64,000 bases of DNA from Sphingomonas mali NBRC 15500. GTDB taxonomy: Bacteria > Pseudomonadota > Alphaproteobacteria > Sphingomonadales > Sphingomonadaceae. Position numbers and translations under genes: made by a program. This document shows positions 33,637-42,140 of the stretch, one piece after another (the first letter of the stretch is position 1; each line of letters begins with the position of its first letter). The notes beneath the pieces are model-generated. The model was given only the letters and a program-made list of their open reading frames with translations, was not told the DNA's origin and did no database searches. Location: positions 62,001 to 126,000 of the forward strand of contig NZ_BCYX01000010.1 of assembly GCF_001598415.1 (NCBI RefSeq). Direction: 5' to 3'.

Positions 33637-33877
33637 TGCGTTTCCTTTGTTTGGAGACCGATAGAAGGAAATCGAGTCTACAGCGAGGCAGTTTCATTCG
33701 AGCCGAGAAGTTGGGAAACCGTAGGCGGGCGCCCCAATGAAGACGGGCTTGTCATGGATGAGAAGCGCGACAGAATCTGCTCATCAAGCTCGACGGGAAG
33801 TTGGCGCTCGGCGCGGCAATACGAACGAGCTCAAGGAGCGCCTAGCGGAGCGGCCATTGGCGCGATACAATATCGCT

Positions 33878-34789
33878 ATGTTCAGCCGGCTCTTTGGGAA
33901 GCGAGCGATGGCCGCGACGCCGGCCCAAAGCGCAGCCCTAGCAAACATGCCAACCCAGCATGTACGAGCCAATCTTGGCGAACCGATTAACCGCGTCCCA
34001 CTTTCGCGCGAAACGCATGTACGTTTAGACCTTAAGAACCGACGTTTCGACGATCTAAATGCTAATCAAGCCACCTTCGTAGACTGTGACTTTTCTTATT
34101 CCATTTTCGAGCGCGCTTACTTTCGTGGAGCGACGTTCGAAGGATGTCGATTCGTCGGCTGTCGCTTCTATGACTCTAGTCTTCGGGGTGCCTCTTTCCA
34201 CGTCTGCGATTTCAAATACGCCACATTCCATCGCACATTATTGGAGCCCAAGGAGATATTGGCCGTCCTGCCTCTTGAGCCTAACCTGAAGCGGGATTCG
34301 TTGCAGAATCTTCGTGCCAACGCAGCCGAGATAGGCGATTACGGCAGTCAGCGATTGTTCGTGCTGGCTGAAGTCGACGCCGCCACGGACCACCTGTCTC
34401 GTGCTTTAAAGGGGTCCGAGGACTATTATCGCCGTAAGTATCCGGGCGTGATCGATAAGACCGTGGCTGCGGTCGGTCTGGCTCGTCTGAAACTCGGCGG
34501 CTGGGTTTGGGGACACGGGGAGCGGCCATTCAGAATGATCCGTAGCGCTGCCATCCTGGTGCTAGTTATGACTTTCGTGAACATGTGGTCGATAGTGCCC
34601 AGGGTCGGTTGGGACACGACGCGCTCCGGCTTGGAGGTGCTCCGCTACAGCGTCGATCTGCTTCTCGACGCGAGTCCCGATGGACGATTTAAAGGCTTTC
34701 TATTTATAGACTATGCCTTGATAGCAATGCGATACGTTTACATCGGCCTGTTTATTTCGGTGCTCTCAAAATCCGTTTCGCATCGCTGA
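33878..34789 (+). CDS. Pentapeptide-repeat protein with C-terminal membrane segment
   Basis: 303 residues from the ATG at 33878 (MFSRLFGKRAMAAT). An in-frame ATG at 33737 would add 47 low-similarity residues, and no site decides between them. Pentapeptide repeats of the A(D/N)LXX type run from about residue 70 to 125, visible as ANQATFVDCDFSYSIFERAY, FRGATFEGCRFVGCRFYDSS and LRGASFHVCDFKYATFH. A helical linker (YYRRKYPGV) and two membrane helices (about 225-245 and 280-296, ending YVYIGLFISVLSKSVSHR) follow. Such proteins can resemble small channels. It is followed, with a 1-base overlap (TGATG), by the nucleotidyltransferase gene, so translation is coupled. Base use is A+T-rich. Confidence 0.75.
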   Translation: MFSRLFGKRAMAATPAQSAALANMPTQHVRANLGEPINRVPLSRETHVRLDLKNRRFDDLNANQATFVDCDFSYSIFERAYFRGATFEGCRFVGCRFYDSSLRGASFHVCDFKYATFHRTLLEPKEILAVLPLEPNLKRDSLQNLRANAAEIGDYGSQRLFVLAEVDAATDHLSRALKGSEDYYRRKYPGVIDKTVAAVGLARLKLGGWVWGHGERPFRMIRSAAILVLVMTFVNMWSIVPRVGWDTTRSGLEVLRYSVDLLLDASPDGRFKGFLFIDYALIAMRYVYIGLFISVLSKSVSHR

Positions 34790-35466
34790 TGGGTATCCTG
34801 TTAGGCGTTTACCTCTTTGGTTCTGTCGCGCGTGGCGATCGGGATCAGCGGAGCGACGTCGATTTGCTTGCTGTTGTCGCTGACGGTGAGGGCAAGGTCG
34901 ATGAACAGGAAGTGGTATTGCACATCCCTTTAGATTTGCGCGACCTCGAACCCTCTGTGTCTTGGTACGGGCGTCAACGTCTGGGCCAAATGTTTGCGAA
35001 CGGTGAGTTGTTCGCATGGCACTTATATCGAGAAACTGTTCCGCTATTCGAAGCCGTGCCGGTTATCGCCGAGCTAGGCGAGCCCACTCCGTATTGTGAC
35101 GCGGCGTTGGATGTAGCGTCATTTGAGAAGATCCTTTCTGGCATCCCTGCGCAACTCCGCGCGTCGCCCGAGAATGCGGTCTACGAGCTCGGTCTCGTCT
35201 ACGTTTGCCTCCGCAACATCTGCATGGCGGCCTCCGCGATGCTGTGCGATCGCCCCGATTTTTCCCGCTACTCGCCCTTTCACCTGAAGGAGGTGGTCGA
35301 TGTGCCAATCACGATGGCCGAATATGATCTTGCGATGACCTGCCGCATGGCCGGTCAGCGCGGCCTGCAACCGCCTCAAAAAGTCACCCAGTCGCAGGTC
35401 CTGAGCATTCATGATAGGTTGGTATCTTGGGTCGCTGGATTGCGGCGACGGCTGGAGAGCGTTTAA
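34789..35466 (+). CDS. Minimal nucleotidyltransferase fused to a helical (HEPN-like) domain
   Basis: 225 residues. The start has the polymerase-beta nucleotidyltransferase motif: YLFGSVARGDRDQRSDVD, that is GS-x10-D-x-D, at residues about 10-26. The second acidic residue of the triad is not obvious. The C-terminal half is helical (AVYELGLVYVCLRNICMAAS) and could be HEPN-like, but the usual R-x4-H shows Ala where His belongs (RNICMA). Minimal nucleotidyltransferases often AMPylate HEPN toxin partners or modify nucleic acids and antibiotics. TGATG overlap upstream and TAATG overlap downstream tie it to both neighbours. Confidence 0.72.
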   Translation: MGILLGVYLFGSVARGDRDQRSDVDLLAVVADGEGKVDEQEVVLHIPLDLRDLEPSVSWYGRQRLGQMFANGELFAWHLYRETVPLFEAVPVIAELGEPTPYCDAALDVASFEKILSGIPAQLRASPENAVYELGLVYVCLRNICMAASAMLCDRPDFSRYSPFHLKEVVDVPITMAEYDLAMTCRMAGQRGLQPPQKVTQSQVLSIHDRLVSWVAGLRRRLESV

Positions 35467-35789
35467 TGGATGCGTCCACAAGGAGGACTAGGTTCGAGGA
35501 AAGGGTTAGGATCGAGCGGGACTTTCTTGTGCCCATCAATCGCCGCTTTGGAGTGGACGCACCGCTGGCTGGGATGACGGCAGCAGCGATTGACTCATGG
35601 CAACGTCGAGCCACCGAAGGAGGTGGCAACATCGACATAGACCGAGCAGCGGACCTTCTTCGGGAAGCCGCGGCACGTGCGGAATTATTGGCGGACAACT
35701 CACGCGACGTGTTTGATGCCGGCCGTCGGGAAGGACCGGACGGTCTCGCCGCTATTCAGCTCATGCTTGAGGAAGTACTTCGAGCGTAG
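35466..35789 (+). CDS. Small helical protein closing the nucleotidyltransferase operon
   Basis: 107 residues from the ATG at 35466, which overlaps the nucleotidyltransferase stop (TAATG). Highly charged, Arg-rich start (DASTRRTRFEERVRIERDF), then AAIDSWQRRATEGGGNIDID and a C-terminal helix RREGPDGLAAIQLMLEEVLR. No known family. Translational coupling implies a complex or dose link with the enzyme upstream. No toxin catalytic motif is visible. Confidence 0.6.
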   Translation: MDASTRRTRFEERVRIERDFLVPINRRFGVDAPLAGMTAAAIDSWQRRATEGGGNIDIDRAADLLREAAARAELLADNSRDVFDAGRREGPDGLAAIQLMLEEVLRA

Positions 35790-35798
35790 AAGCGGAAA

Positions 35799-35947
35799 AG
35801 CCCTCCCACCCACAAGGGAAGTGCCTTTCGCATCACAACAATCGATGAAGCTTAAGCCTCACCCAACGCGAGCTACCCAAACGACCCCGACGGCCGTCGT
35901 GCCTTCTGGATCGACCTCCCGCCGCCCGGCAGTGCCGACGCCGTCGT
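35799..35947 (-). pseudogene. Degenerate copy of the ftsH 3' end with its terminator
   Basis: The minus strand of 35852-35947 reads TTASALPGGGRSIQKARRPS then GSFG and a stop, closely following the FtsH C-terminus ([20 protein letters not shown], then GPFG). By hand alignment over 96 bases, 73 agree, including the final GCT TAA. The bases just past it (AGCCCTCCC and AAGGGAAG around 35799-35820) match a decayed form of the ftsH terminator. It has a stop after the conserved block, so it is a scar. It marks the right edge of the A+T-rich island. Confidence 0.75.
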
Positions 35948-36136
35948 GCCGCATCCTGTCATTTCCATCCCCCCCCGCATCCGCGCCCTAAAACCCCGAT
36001 AAAATTAGGACTCCCACCCCCGCCGTGGTATGCTGCGTCCTGCCTCCAGACTCCCACCGGGTCGGAGCGCTTCTAGAAATTGTTACCGGGTATGGCTCGC
36101 GTTTCGCGGGACCTCTGGCTTCCGAAGGCTTCGGCC

Positions 36137-37180
36137 ATGGAATTTTTTACGCCCGTATCTCATGACGCTTCCAGCAGCCTTGGCATGGCGCTGGTCTTTT
36201 CCTCGGCAACGCCGCTCCTTCTGCTTGACGCCAACCTCGTCATCAAGGCCGCCAGCGGCTCGTTCTGCAGCGCCTTCGCGCTCGATCCGGACAAGGTTGT
36301 CGGCGCGGGGCTGGCGAGCCTTGGATCGGGCGAATGGGGGATGCCCCAGCTTCGCTCGCTCCTGGCGGCGACCGTCGCGGGCGATGCCGCGATCGATGCC
36401 TATGAACTGGATCTGGTGCGCCTCGGCAAGCCGACGCGCCGGTTGATCGTCAATGCCCATCGGCTCGACTATCTCGGGTCGGACGATGCCCGGATCGCGC
36501 TTGCCGTGCTGGACGTGACGGACGCGCGGCTGACCGAAAAGCTGAAGGACGACGCCGTCCGCGAAAAGCATATCCTGTTGCAGGAGCTGCAGCACCGGGT
36601 GGCGAACAGCCTTCAGATCATTGCCAGCGTCCTCATGCAAAGCGCGCGAAAGGTGCAGTCGGATGAGGCGCGCAATCACCTGCAGGACGCGCATCATCGG
36701 GTGATGTCGATCGCGACGCTCCAGCGCCAGCTCGCGACGGCCAAAGCGGGCGACGTGGTGCTGCGGTCCTATTTCACCGACCTTTGCGACAGCATCGGGG
36801 CGTCGATGATCTACGATCATCAGCTGCTGGAGCTCAGCGTGGTGGTCGATGACAGCATCACGAGCTCGGACGTGCCGGTCAGCCTTGGCCTGATCGTGAC
36901 CGAGCTGGTGATCAATGCCCTGAAACACGCCTTTCCGGAACGCACGCGCCCGGGGAAGATCGTCGTCGAATATTGGTCGCGGCCGAGCGGGTGGCGGCTG
37001 AGCGTCGAGGATGACGGCGTCGGCATGCCCCGCGATCACGCGAGCTGGAAACCGGGACTGGGCACCGGCATCGTCGATGCCCTGGCCAAACAGCTCGACG
37101 CCTCCGTGACCATCAGCGACACCAATCCGGGGACGAGGGTGGCGATCATCCACCTTAACGTGCCGGCGGCGGCACTTTAG
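36137..37180 (+). CDS. HWE/HisKA_2-type histidine kinase, cytosolic
   Basis: 347 residues from the ATG at 36137 (GAAGG 8 bases before it, inside the palindrome CCGAAGGCTTCGG); an ATG at 36092 or TTG at 36080 would add 15-19 residues. No membrane segment. Residues about 10-130 form a PAS-like domain (ATPLLLLDANLVIKAASGSF). Then the phospho-acceptor helix LLQELQHRVANSLQIIASVL, typical of HisKA_2 kinases, and the ATPase with N box VTELVINALKHAFPE, VEDDGVGMP and GLGTGIVDALAK. The stand-alone receiver gene follows after 47 bases. General stress or light-type sensing is common for this group; the signal is unknown here. Confidence 0.88.
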   Translation: MEFFTPVSHDASSSLGMALVFSSATPLLLLDANLVIKAASGSFCSAFALDPDKVVGAGLASLGSGEWGMPQLRSLLAATVAGDAAIDAYELDLVRLGKPTRRLIVNAHRLDYLGSDDARIALAVLDVTDARLTEKLKDDAVREKHILLQELQHRVANSLQIIASVLMQSARKVQSDEARNHLQDAHHRVMSIATLQRQLATAKAGDVVLRSYFTDLCDSIGASMIYDHQLLELSVVVDDSITSSDVPVSLGLIVTELVINALKHAFPERTRPGKIVVEYWSRPSGWRLSVEDDGVGMPRDHASWKPGLGTGIVDALAKQLDASVTISDTNPGTRVAIIHLNVPAAAL

Positions 37181-37227
37181 GCGCGGCGGCTCGTTCAGCC
37201 GACAACCATTCCAGGAAATTCGTGCCG

Positions 37228-37614
37228 ATGACCGATCCCGTGTCTCCGTTGTTGCTCTATGTCGAAGACGATGCCCTGATCCGGGAAACGATGGTCGAGA
37301 GCCTGGAAGAAGCGGGCTTCAAGCTGCTGGTGGCCGATGGCGGCGACCAGGCCGTAGAGTTGCTCGTTGCGCACGCCGCCGACTTGCGCGGGCTGATTAC
37401 CGACGTGAACCTCGGCGACGGGCCGGATGGCTGGGCGATCGCGCGGGAAGCGCGTCAATTGATGGCCGGTTTGCCCGTGGTCTATGTCAGCGGCGCCAGC
37501 GACCATGAATGGACGTCCGAGGGCGTGCCGGGAAGCACCATCATCGCCAAACCCTTCGCCTCTACCCAGCTGGTCGTTGCCATCTCCGCGCTGTTGGTCG
37601 TCTCGGACCATTGA
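37228..37614 (+). CDS. Stand-alone receiver-domain response regulator
   Basis: 128 residues from the ATG at 37228 (a GTG at 37222 is an alternative). Only a receiver: acidic pair in YVEDDALIRE, phospho-acceptor Asp in LITDVNLGDGPDGW (about residue 57), Thr/Ser in YVSGASD and Lys in IAKPFASTQL. No output domain, so it acts by protein contact or phosphotransfer. Adjacent to the HWE kinase, its likely partner. Confidence 0.88.
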   Translation: MTDPVSPLLLYVEDDALIRETMVESLEEAGFKLLVADGGDQAVELLVAHAADLRGLITDVNLGDGPDGWAIAREARQLMAGLPVVYVSGASDHEWTSEGVPGSTIIAKPFASTQLVVAISALLVVSDH

Positions 37615-37738
37615 TGTGGCCCGGCCGGATCAGGCCCTGAAGCAGGCCGACACGCCCGACGGATACGTACATTCGCGAATAGCACCACCGGCGCCGCAAC
37701 GGCGATCAAGCGTTATCGATGACAATCGTGACGTCGCC

Positions 37739-38149
37739 ATGGCCAGCGCCCCATATCTCTACCCGATCACTGTCGGACCCGCCGATATCGACTTCATGGG
37801 GCACGCCAACAACGCCACCTATCTGACCTGGGTACAGGAAGCGGTGATCGACCATTGGCGTTCGATCGCGCCGCCCGACGCCGTGGCGCAACACCTGTGG
37901 GTCGCGCTGAGTCATGAGATCGAATATTTGCGGCCGGCCTTCCTGGGCGATCACCTCGTGGCGGCCGTCGTGCTCGAGAAAGTCCAGGGCGCCCGGGCCT
38001 TTTACGACACGATCATCCGGCGCGGCGACGAGATAGTGGTGAGGGCGCGCTCGTGCTGGTGTTGCGTCGACGCCAAAACCCATCGCGCGGTCCGGCTGGC
38101 GCGCGACATTGTCGATCTATTTTTCCCGAAGGCGGAGGCGGTCGCCTAG
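37739..38149 (+). CDS. Acyl-CoA thioesterase, hotdog fold (4HBT type)
   Basis: 136 residues from the ATG at 37739. Hotdog features: ITVGPADIDFMGHANNATYL with the D-x-x-G-H-x-N motif of 4-hydroxybenzoyl-CoA thioesterase-type enzymes, then VALSHEIEYLRPAFLGD and VVRARSCWCCVDAKTHRAVR. It hydrolyses an acyl-CoA thioester; the substrate cannot be read. Stands alone between the receiver gene and the RMD1 gene. Upstream bases contain ATTCGCGAAT, a short palindrome, around 37671. Confidence 0.85.
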   Translation: MASAPYLYPITVGPADIDFMGHANNATYLTWVQEAVIDHWRSIAPPDAVAQHLWVALSHEIEYLRPAFLGDHLVAAVVLEKVQGARAFYDTIIRRGDEIVVRARSCWCCVDAKTHRAVRLARDIVDLFFPKAEAVA

Positions 38150-38286
38150 AGTCATTTGCAGCGTCGCTGAGGCGGTGCCGGCGCGCGTGCGGGGTCGGGT
38201 GGAATGCGTATTGGGCCGGACGATCGCACCGCTCTATCGTCCCTCAGGCGAGGGCATCGCAGCACGAACGCGGATCGGAAGGCGCT

Positions 38287-39153
38287 TTGACGGATCAGGC
38301 AGCGAAAGGCGGCGCGCTCACATCGCCCGGCACAGCCCGTCCCGGCAGCGTCGGCGTGCGCGAGGTGCTGGGCTATCCGATCGCGGGGAGCCCGACCGAT
38401 GTCGACGTCCGGGCGCTGTTCCTGGGAACCCGTATCGACACCCGCAACCTGCCCAGGTTCGTCGAGCCGGAGGCGCTCAAGCTGACCGGGATCGGGGCGG
38501 CCTTCGTCTTTCGCTATGGCGTGCTCGTGCTGTTCGGCGCGTCGGCCGAGCTGGAGCAGACGCTGATCGCCGAGTTGATGGATCATGTGATCGAACCGGC
38601 GCCGTCGCCCGAGCTGGAAACCGCCTGGATCGAAATCCGCGCCGATGGCGAGGAGAATGTGAGCGCGGACGGCCGCATCCGGTTGCGCGAGGCGACTCCC
38701 GAACGGTTGCTGCTGACGGCAACGGTGCTGGCGCGCAGCGTGGTGCTGGCCCGCGACGAAACCCGGATCACGGAGACGTTCGATCGCATCGAACCCCTGG
38801 TCAACGACCTGCGAACCCAGGGTCGCGCGCGCATGCCGATCAAGCGGGTGATGCAGCATATCGGCGATGTCCTGGCGACGCGGCATCGCGTGGTCGGGCG
38901 TGCGCAGATCGGCGAGAAGCCCGATCTGCTGTGGGATCACCCCGAGCTCGACCGCCTCTACACCCGCCTCGAAGCCGAATTCGAACTGGGCGACCGCGCC
39001 CGCTCGATCGAGCGCAAGCTGGAAGTGATCGGCGACGCCGCCGACGTCCTGCTCAACCTGGTCCTGGACAAGCGCTCCTATCGGCTCGAAATCGCCGTCG
39101 TCCTGCTGATCGCGTTCGAGATTGTCGTGAGCCTCGTCGCGTTTCGCTACTGA
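38287..39153 (+). CDS. RMD1/DUF155-family protein with C-terminal membrane anchor
   Basis: 288 residues starting at a TTG (38287), chosen because GGAAGG lies four bases upstream; no ATG fits as well. The middle holds the family's DUF155 block: LTGIGAAFVFRYGVLVLFGA and a helical region ending LDKRSYRLEIAVVLLIAFEI, a single C-terminal membrane helix. Yeast RMD1 relatives work on mitochondrial or meiotic processes; the bacterial role is unknown. N-terminus is low-complexity Gly/Ala/Pro. Not obviously in an operon. Confidence 0.78.
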   Translation: MTDQAAKGGALTSPGTARPGSVGVREVLGYPIAGSPTDVDVRALFLGTRIDTRNLPRFVEPEALKLTGIGAAFVFRYGVLVLFGASAELEQTLIAELMDHVIEPAPSPELETAWIEIRADGEENVSADGRIRLREATPERLLLTATVLARSVVLARDETRITETFDRIEPLVNDLRTQGRARMPIKRVMQHIGDVLATRHRVVGRAQIGEKPDLLWDHPELDRLYTRLEAEFELGDRARSIERKLEVIGDAADVLLNLVLDKRSYRLEIAVVLLIAFEIVVSLVAFRY

Positions 39154-39204
39154 ACGCCGGCGCCGGCTCAGCGCTCGCCATGATCTGGCCGCATCAGACC
39201 TTAT

Positions 39205-40014
39205 ATGGCGACTATCATGCCTCGATACCGCGGCATCGACATGGGGGACCGCATCGTGCCTCGACCATTGGAGACTGCCGGGAACGAGGCCGATCTGCGC
39301 CTGGCCACCGAGCTTGCCGCGCAGGGCTTCGTTCGCCCGGTGCCGGGCGCGATCGACTGGCTGCCGGCCGCGGCGTCGGATCCGGACTGGCAGGGCTTCG
39401 CCGAATCGTGGAACCGGCTCGGCCTCGATCGCTACATGGCCGATGGTGGCCGCTATCGCCGGCGGCGCCATGCTGCCCTGGCGATCACCCCGGACGCGAT
39501 CGCGCGAAAGCCGCACCAGCCGCATTATCAGAGCCGCGACTATAATCGGCTGAACGGCGATGTTCAGCGCTGGTTCGAGCCGATCGAGGACGGCATCGTC
39601 GACAGCCCGATGATGCGGCACCTGCTCCGCGGCGCGACCGATTGCTTCGAGCGCGCCGGCGGAGGCGAGGGCGATGCCGCCCGCCCCTGGCATGTCGAGC
39701 TCCACCAGTTCCGGATCGAGGCCAATGCGCATGAGCCGGGCCGCCCGACTCCGGAGGGAATGCATCGCGACGGCGTCGACTGGGTATTGGTGATGCTGAT
39801 CGATCGGGTGAATGCCGACCAAGGCGTCACCGAAATCCGCATCGCCGGCCGGCCGCAGATAGACCGCTTCACCCTGGCGGTACCGGGCGACGCCGTGCTG
39901 CTGGACGATCACCGCGTGCTGCACGGCGTGACGCCGATCCGGCCGATCGATCCGGACAGGGCGGCGTATCGCGATGTGTTGGTCGCGACATGGAAGGCGG
40001 AAGACGCAGGTTGA
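39205..40014 (+). CDS. 2-oxoglutarate/Fe(II) dioxygenase of the BsmA/IDO family
   Basis: 269 residues (ATG at 39205; a later ATG at 39241 is possible). The Fe site is MHRDGVDWVLVML (H-x-D) plus a distal His in DDHRVLHGVTPI; LATELAAQGFVRP is the N-terminal start typical of the family. The well-studied member hydroxylates free isoleucine; the group (2OG-Fe_Oxy_2) probably acts on free amino acids or similar. There is a strong terminator of the convergent ftsH between it and that gene. Confidence 0.82.
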   Translation: MATIMPRYRGIDMGDRIVPRPLETAGNEADLRLATELAAQGFVRPVPGAIDWLPAAASDPDWQGFAESWNRLGLDRYMADGGRYRRRRHAALAITPDAIARKPHQPHYQSRDYNRLNGDVQRWFEPIEDGIVDSPMMRHLLRGATDCFERAGGGEGDAARPWHVELHQFRIEANAHEPGRPTPEGMHRDGVDWVLVMLIDRVNADQGVTEIRIAGRPQIDRFTLAVPGDAVLLDDHRVLHGVTPIRPIDPDRAAYRDVLVATWKAEDAG

Positions 40015-40045
40015 GGGCGCGCCCGTTCGCCCGCACTACCGTAAC

Positions 40046-40080
40046 GAAAAAGGCCCTCCCCGCTCGCACGGGAAGGGCCC
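40046..40080 (-). terminator. Rho-independent terminator of ftsH
   Basis: Read on the minus strand, GGCCCTTCCCG pairs with CGGGGAGGGCC (11 pairs with one G-U) around the loop TGCGAG, followed by TTTTTCGTT. It lies about 30 bases after the ftsH stop. The convergent dioxygenase gene ends 32 bases beyond. Confidence 0.9.
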
Positions 40081-40109
40081 CTTCAATCTCACATAGCTAA
40101 GCTGAGCCG

Positions 40110-42071
40110 TTAAGCCCCAGCCGGCGCCGGATTCCCGAACGGCCCCGACGGGCGCCGCGTCTTCGGGATCGACGTGCCGCTGCTCGGCAGGGTCGACGCC
40201 GTCGCCCCCGCGTCGGGCCGGTTGATGTCCTCGCCCGCGGCGATCGCCTTGATCTCGTCGCCGGTCAGCGTTTCGTATTCGAGCAGCGCGCCCGCCACGC
40301 GGTGGAGCTGGTCGATATTCTCGCTCAGCACCTGGGTCGCGCGCTTGTGGCCGCCGTCGATCAGCGACTTGATCTCGCTGTCGATCATCAAAGCGGTCTC
40401 GTTCGACATGTTGTGCCGCTGGGTCTGCGAATAGCCCAGGAACGTCTCGCCCTGCTCTTCCTCATATTCCAGCGGGCCGAGCTTGTCGGACATGCCCCAG
40501 CGCATCACCATCGCGCGGGCGAGCTTGGTCGCCTGCTTGATGTCGCCCGACGCGCCCGACGAGACCTTGTCATAGCCGAAGATGATCTCCTCGGCCGCGC
40601 GCCCGCCCATCACGGTGGCGAGGTCGGCGTACATCTTGTCGCGATGATAGGAGTAATTGTCGCGCTCGGGCATCGACACGACCATGCCCAGGGCACCGCC
40701 ACGCGGGATGATCGTCGCCTTGTGGATCGGATCGGACGCCGGCTCATGGATGCGGACCAGCGCATGCCCCGCCTCATGATAGGCGGTCATCTTCTTTTCC
40801 TCGGGCGTCATGACGAGCGATTTCCACTCGGTGCCCATGATCACGCGGTCCTTGGCGAGCTCGAACTGCGCCATCGCGACCAGGCGCTTGCCCAGCCGGG
40901 CGGCCATCAAAGCAGCTTCGTTGACCAGGTTGGCCAGGTCGGCGCCCGACATGCCCGGTGTGCCGCGCGCGAGCGTGCGCGCGTCGACGTCGGGAGCCAG
41001 CGGCACCTTCTTCATATGGACCTGGAGGATCTGCACGCGGCCCTCGATATCGGGCAGCGGCACCGTCACGCGGCGGTCGAACCGGCCCGGGCGCAGCAGC
41101 GCAGGGTCGAGCACGTCCGGCCGGTTGGTCGCGGCGATGATGATGATGCCTTCGTTCGCCTCGAACCCGTCCATCTCGACCAGCAACTGATTGAGCGTCT
41201 GTTCGCGTTCGTCATTGCCGTTGCCCAGCCCGGCGCCGCGATGGCGGCCGACCGCGTCGATCTCGTCGATGAAGACGATGCACGGCGCCGATTTCTTGGC
41301 TTGTTCGAACATGTCGCGCACGCGGCTGGCGCCAACGCCGACGAACATCTCGACAAAGTCCGAGCCGGAAATGGTGAAGAACGGCACGCCCGCTTCGCCC
41401 GCGATCGCGCGCGCCAGCAGGGTCTTGCCGGTACCGGGGGAGCCGACCAGCAGCGCGCCCTTGGGAATCTTGCCGCCCAAACGGGCGAACTTGGTCGGGT
41501 CCTTCAGGAACTCGACAATCTCCTGCAATTCCTCGCGCGCCTCATCGATGCCGGCGACGTCGTCGAACGTCACCTTGCCCTGTTTCTCGGTCAGCATGCG
41601 GGCGCGGCTCTTGCCGAAGCCCATCGCGCCGGAACCGGACGATTTCTGCATCTGGCGGATCACGAAGAAGGCGATCGCCAGCATCAGCACGAACGGTAGC
41701 GACTGGACGAGCAGATATTGCCAGATCGACGGCGTCTCCTCGGGCTTGGCGACGACCTCGACATTGTTGTCGATCAGGCGCTGGACCAGTTGCGGATCGG
41801 GCACGCCGGCATTGGTGCGGAAGGTGGTATTGTCCTTCAGCGTGCCGTTGATCGCGGTGCCGGCGATCTCGACCTTCTTGACCGATCCGTCCTTCACCTT
41901 GGCGACGAAGCCCGAATAGGACAATTGCTGGCCCGCGGGCGTTGTCGCGCGGTCGCCGAGCATTGCCACCAGTACCGCCAGGGCAACTGCGATACCCACC
42001 CAGAGCAACAGGTTCCGGGCCCAGTTGTTGCCGCCGCCGTCCTGGCCGGGCTGCTTGTCGTTGTCGTTCAT
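40110..42071 (-). CDS. ftsH: ATP-dependent zinc metalloprotease FtsH
   Basis: 653 residues, complete. Two membrane helices (about 19-40 and 113-135) flank a periplasmic loop. AAA+ core: GSPGTGKT (Walker A, about residue 210), [11 protein letters not shown] (Walker B), the second region of homology with [17 protein letters not shown], then the protease HEAGH zinc site near residue 434. The C-terminus [14 protein letters not shown] is the piece duplicated in decayed form at 35852-35947. FtsH degrades membrane and regulatory proteins. The tilS stop lies 70 bases upstream, so the two may be co-transcribed. Confidence 0.97.
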   Translation of the reverse strand: MNDNDKQPGQDGGGNNWARNLLLWVGIAVALAVLVAMLGDRATTPAGQQLSYSGFVAKVKDGSVKKVEIAGTAINGTLKDNTTFRTNAGVPDPQLVQRLIDNNVEVVAKPEETPSIWQYLLVQSLPFVLMLAIAFFVIRQMQKSSGSGAMGFGKSRARMLTEKQGKVTFDDVAGIDEAREELQEIVEFLKDPTKFARLGGKIPKGALLVGSPGTGKTLLARAIAGEAGVPFFTISGSDFVEMFVGVGASRVRDMFEQAKKSAPCIVFIDEIDAVGRHRGAGLGNGNDEREQTLNQLLVEMDGFEANEGIIIIAATNRPDVLDPALLRPGRFDRRVTVPLPDIEGRVQILQVHMKKVPLAPDVDARTLARGTPGMSGADLANLVNEAALMAARLGKRLVAMAQFELAKDRVIMGTEWKSLVMTPEEKKMTAYHEAGHALVRIHEPASDPIHKATIIPRGGALGMVVSMPERDNYSYHRDKMYADLATVMGGRAAEEIIFGYDKVSSGASGDIKQATKLARAMVMRWGMSDKLGPLEYEEEQGETFLGYSQTQRHNMSNETALMIDSEIKSLIDGGHKRATQVLSENIDQLHRVAGALLEYETLTGDEIKAIAAGEDINRPDAGATASTLPSSGTSIPKTRRPSGPFGNPAPAGA

Positions 42072-42140
42072 CGTCGCAAGATACCTTTCGTGCCCTTAAA
42101 GATAAGGCACCAAGCCTTAATGGCAATGGAACAACGTCGA

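Noticed and set aside
32200..35800. Prophage or insertion sequence on the island
   Set aside because: No integrase, transposase, capsid or other phage gene is visible; only base composition and the ftsH scar suggest acquisition.
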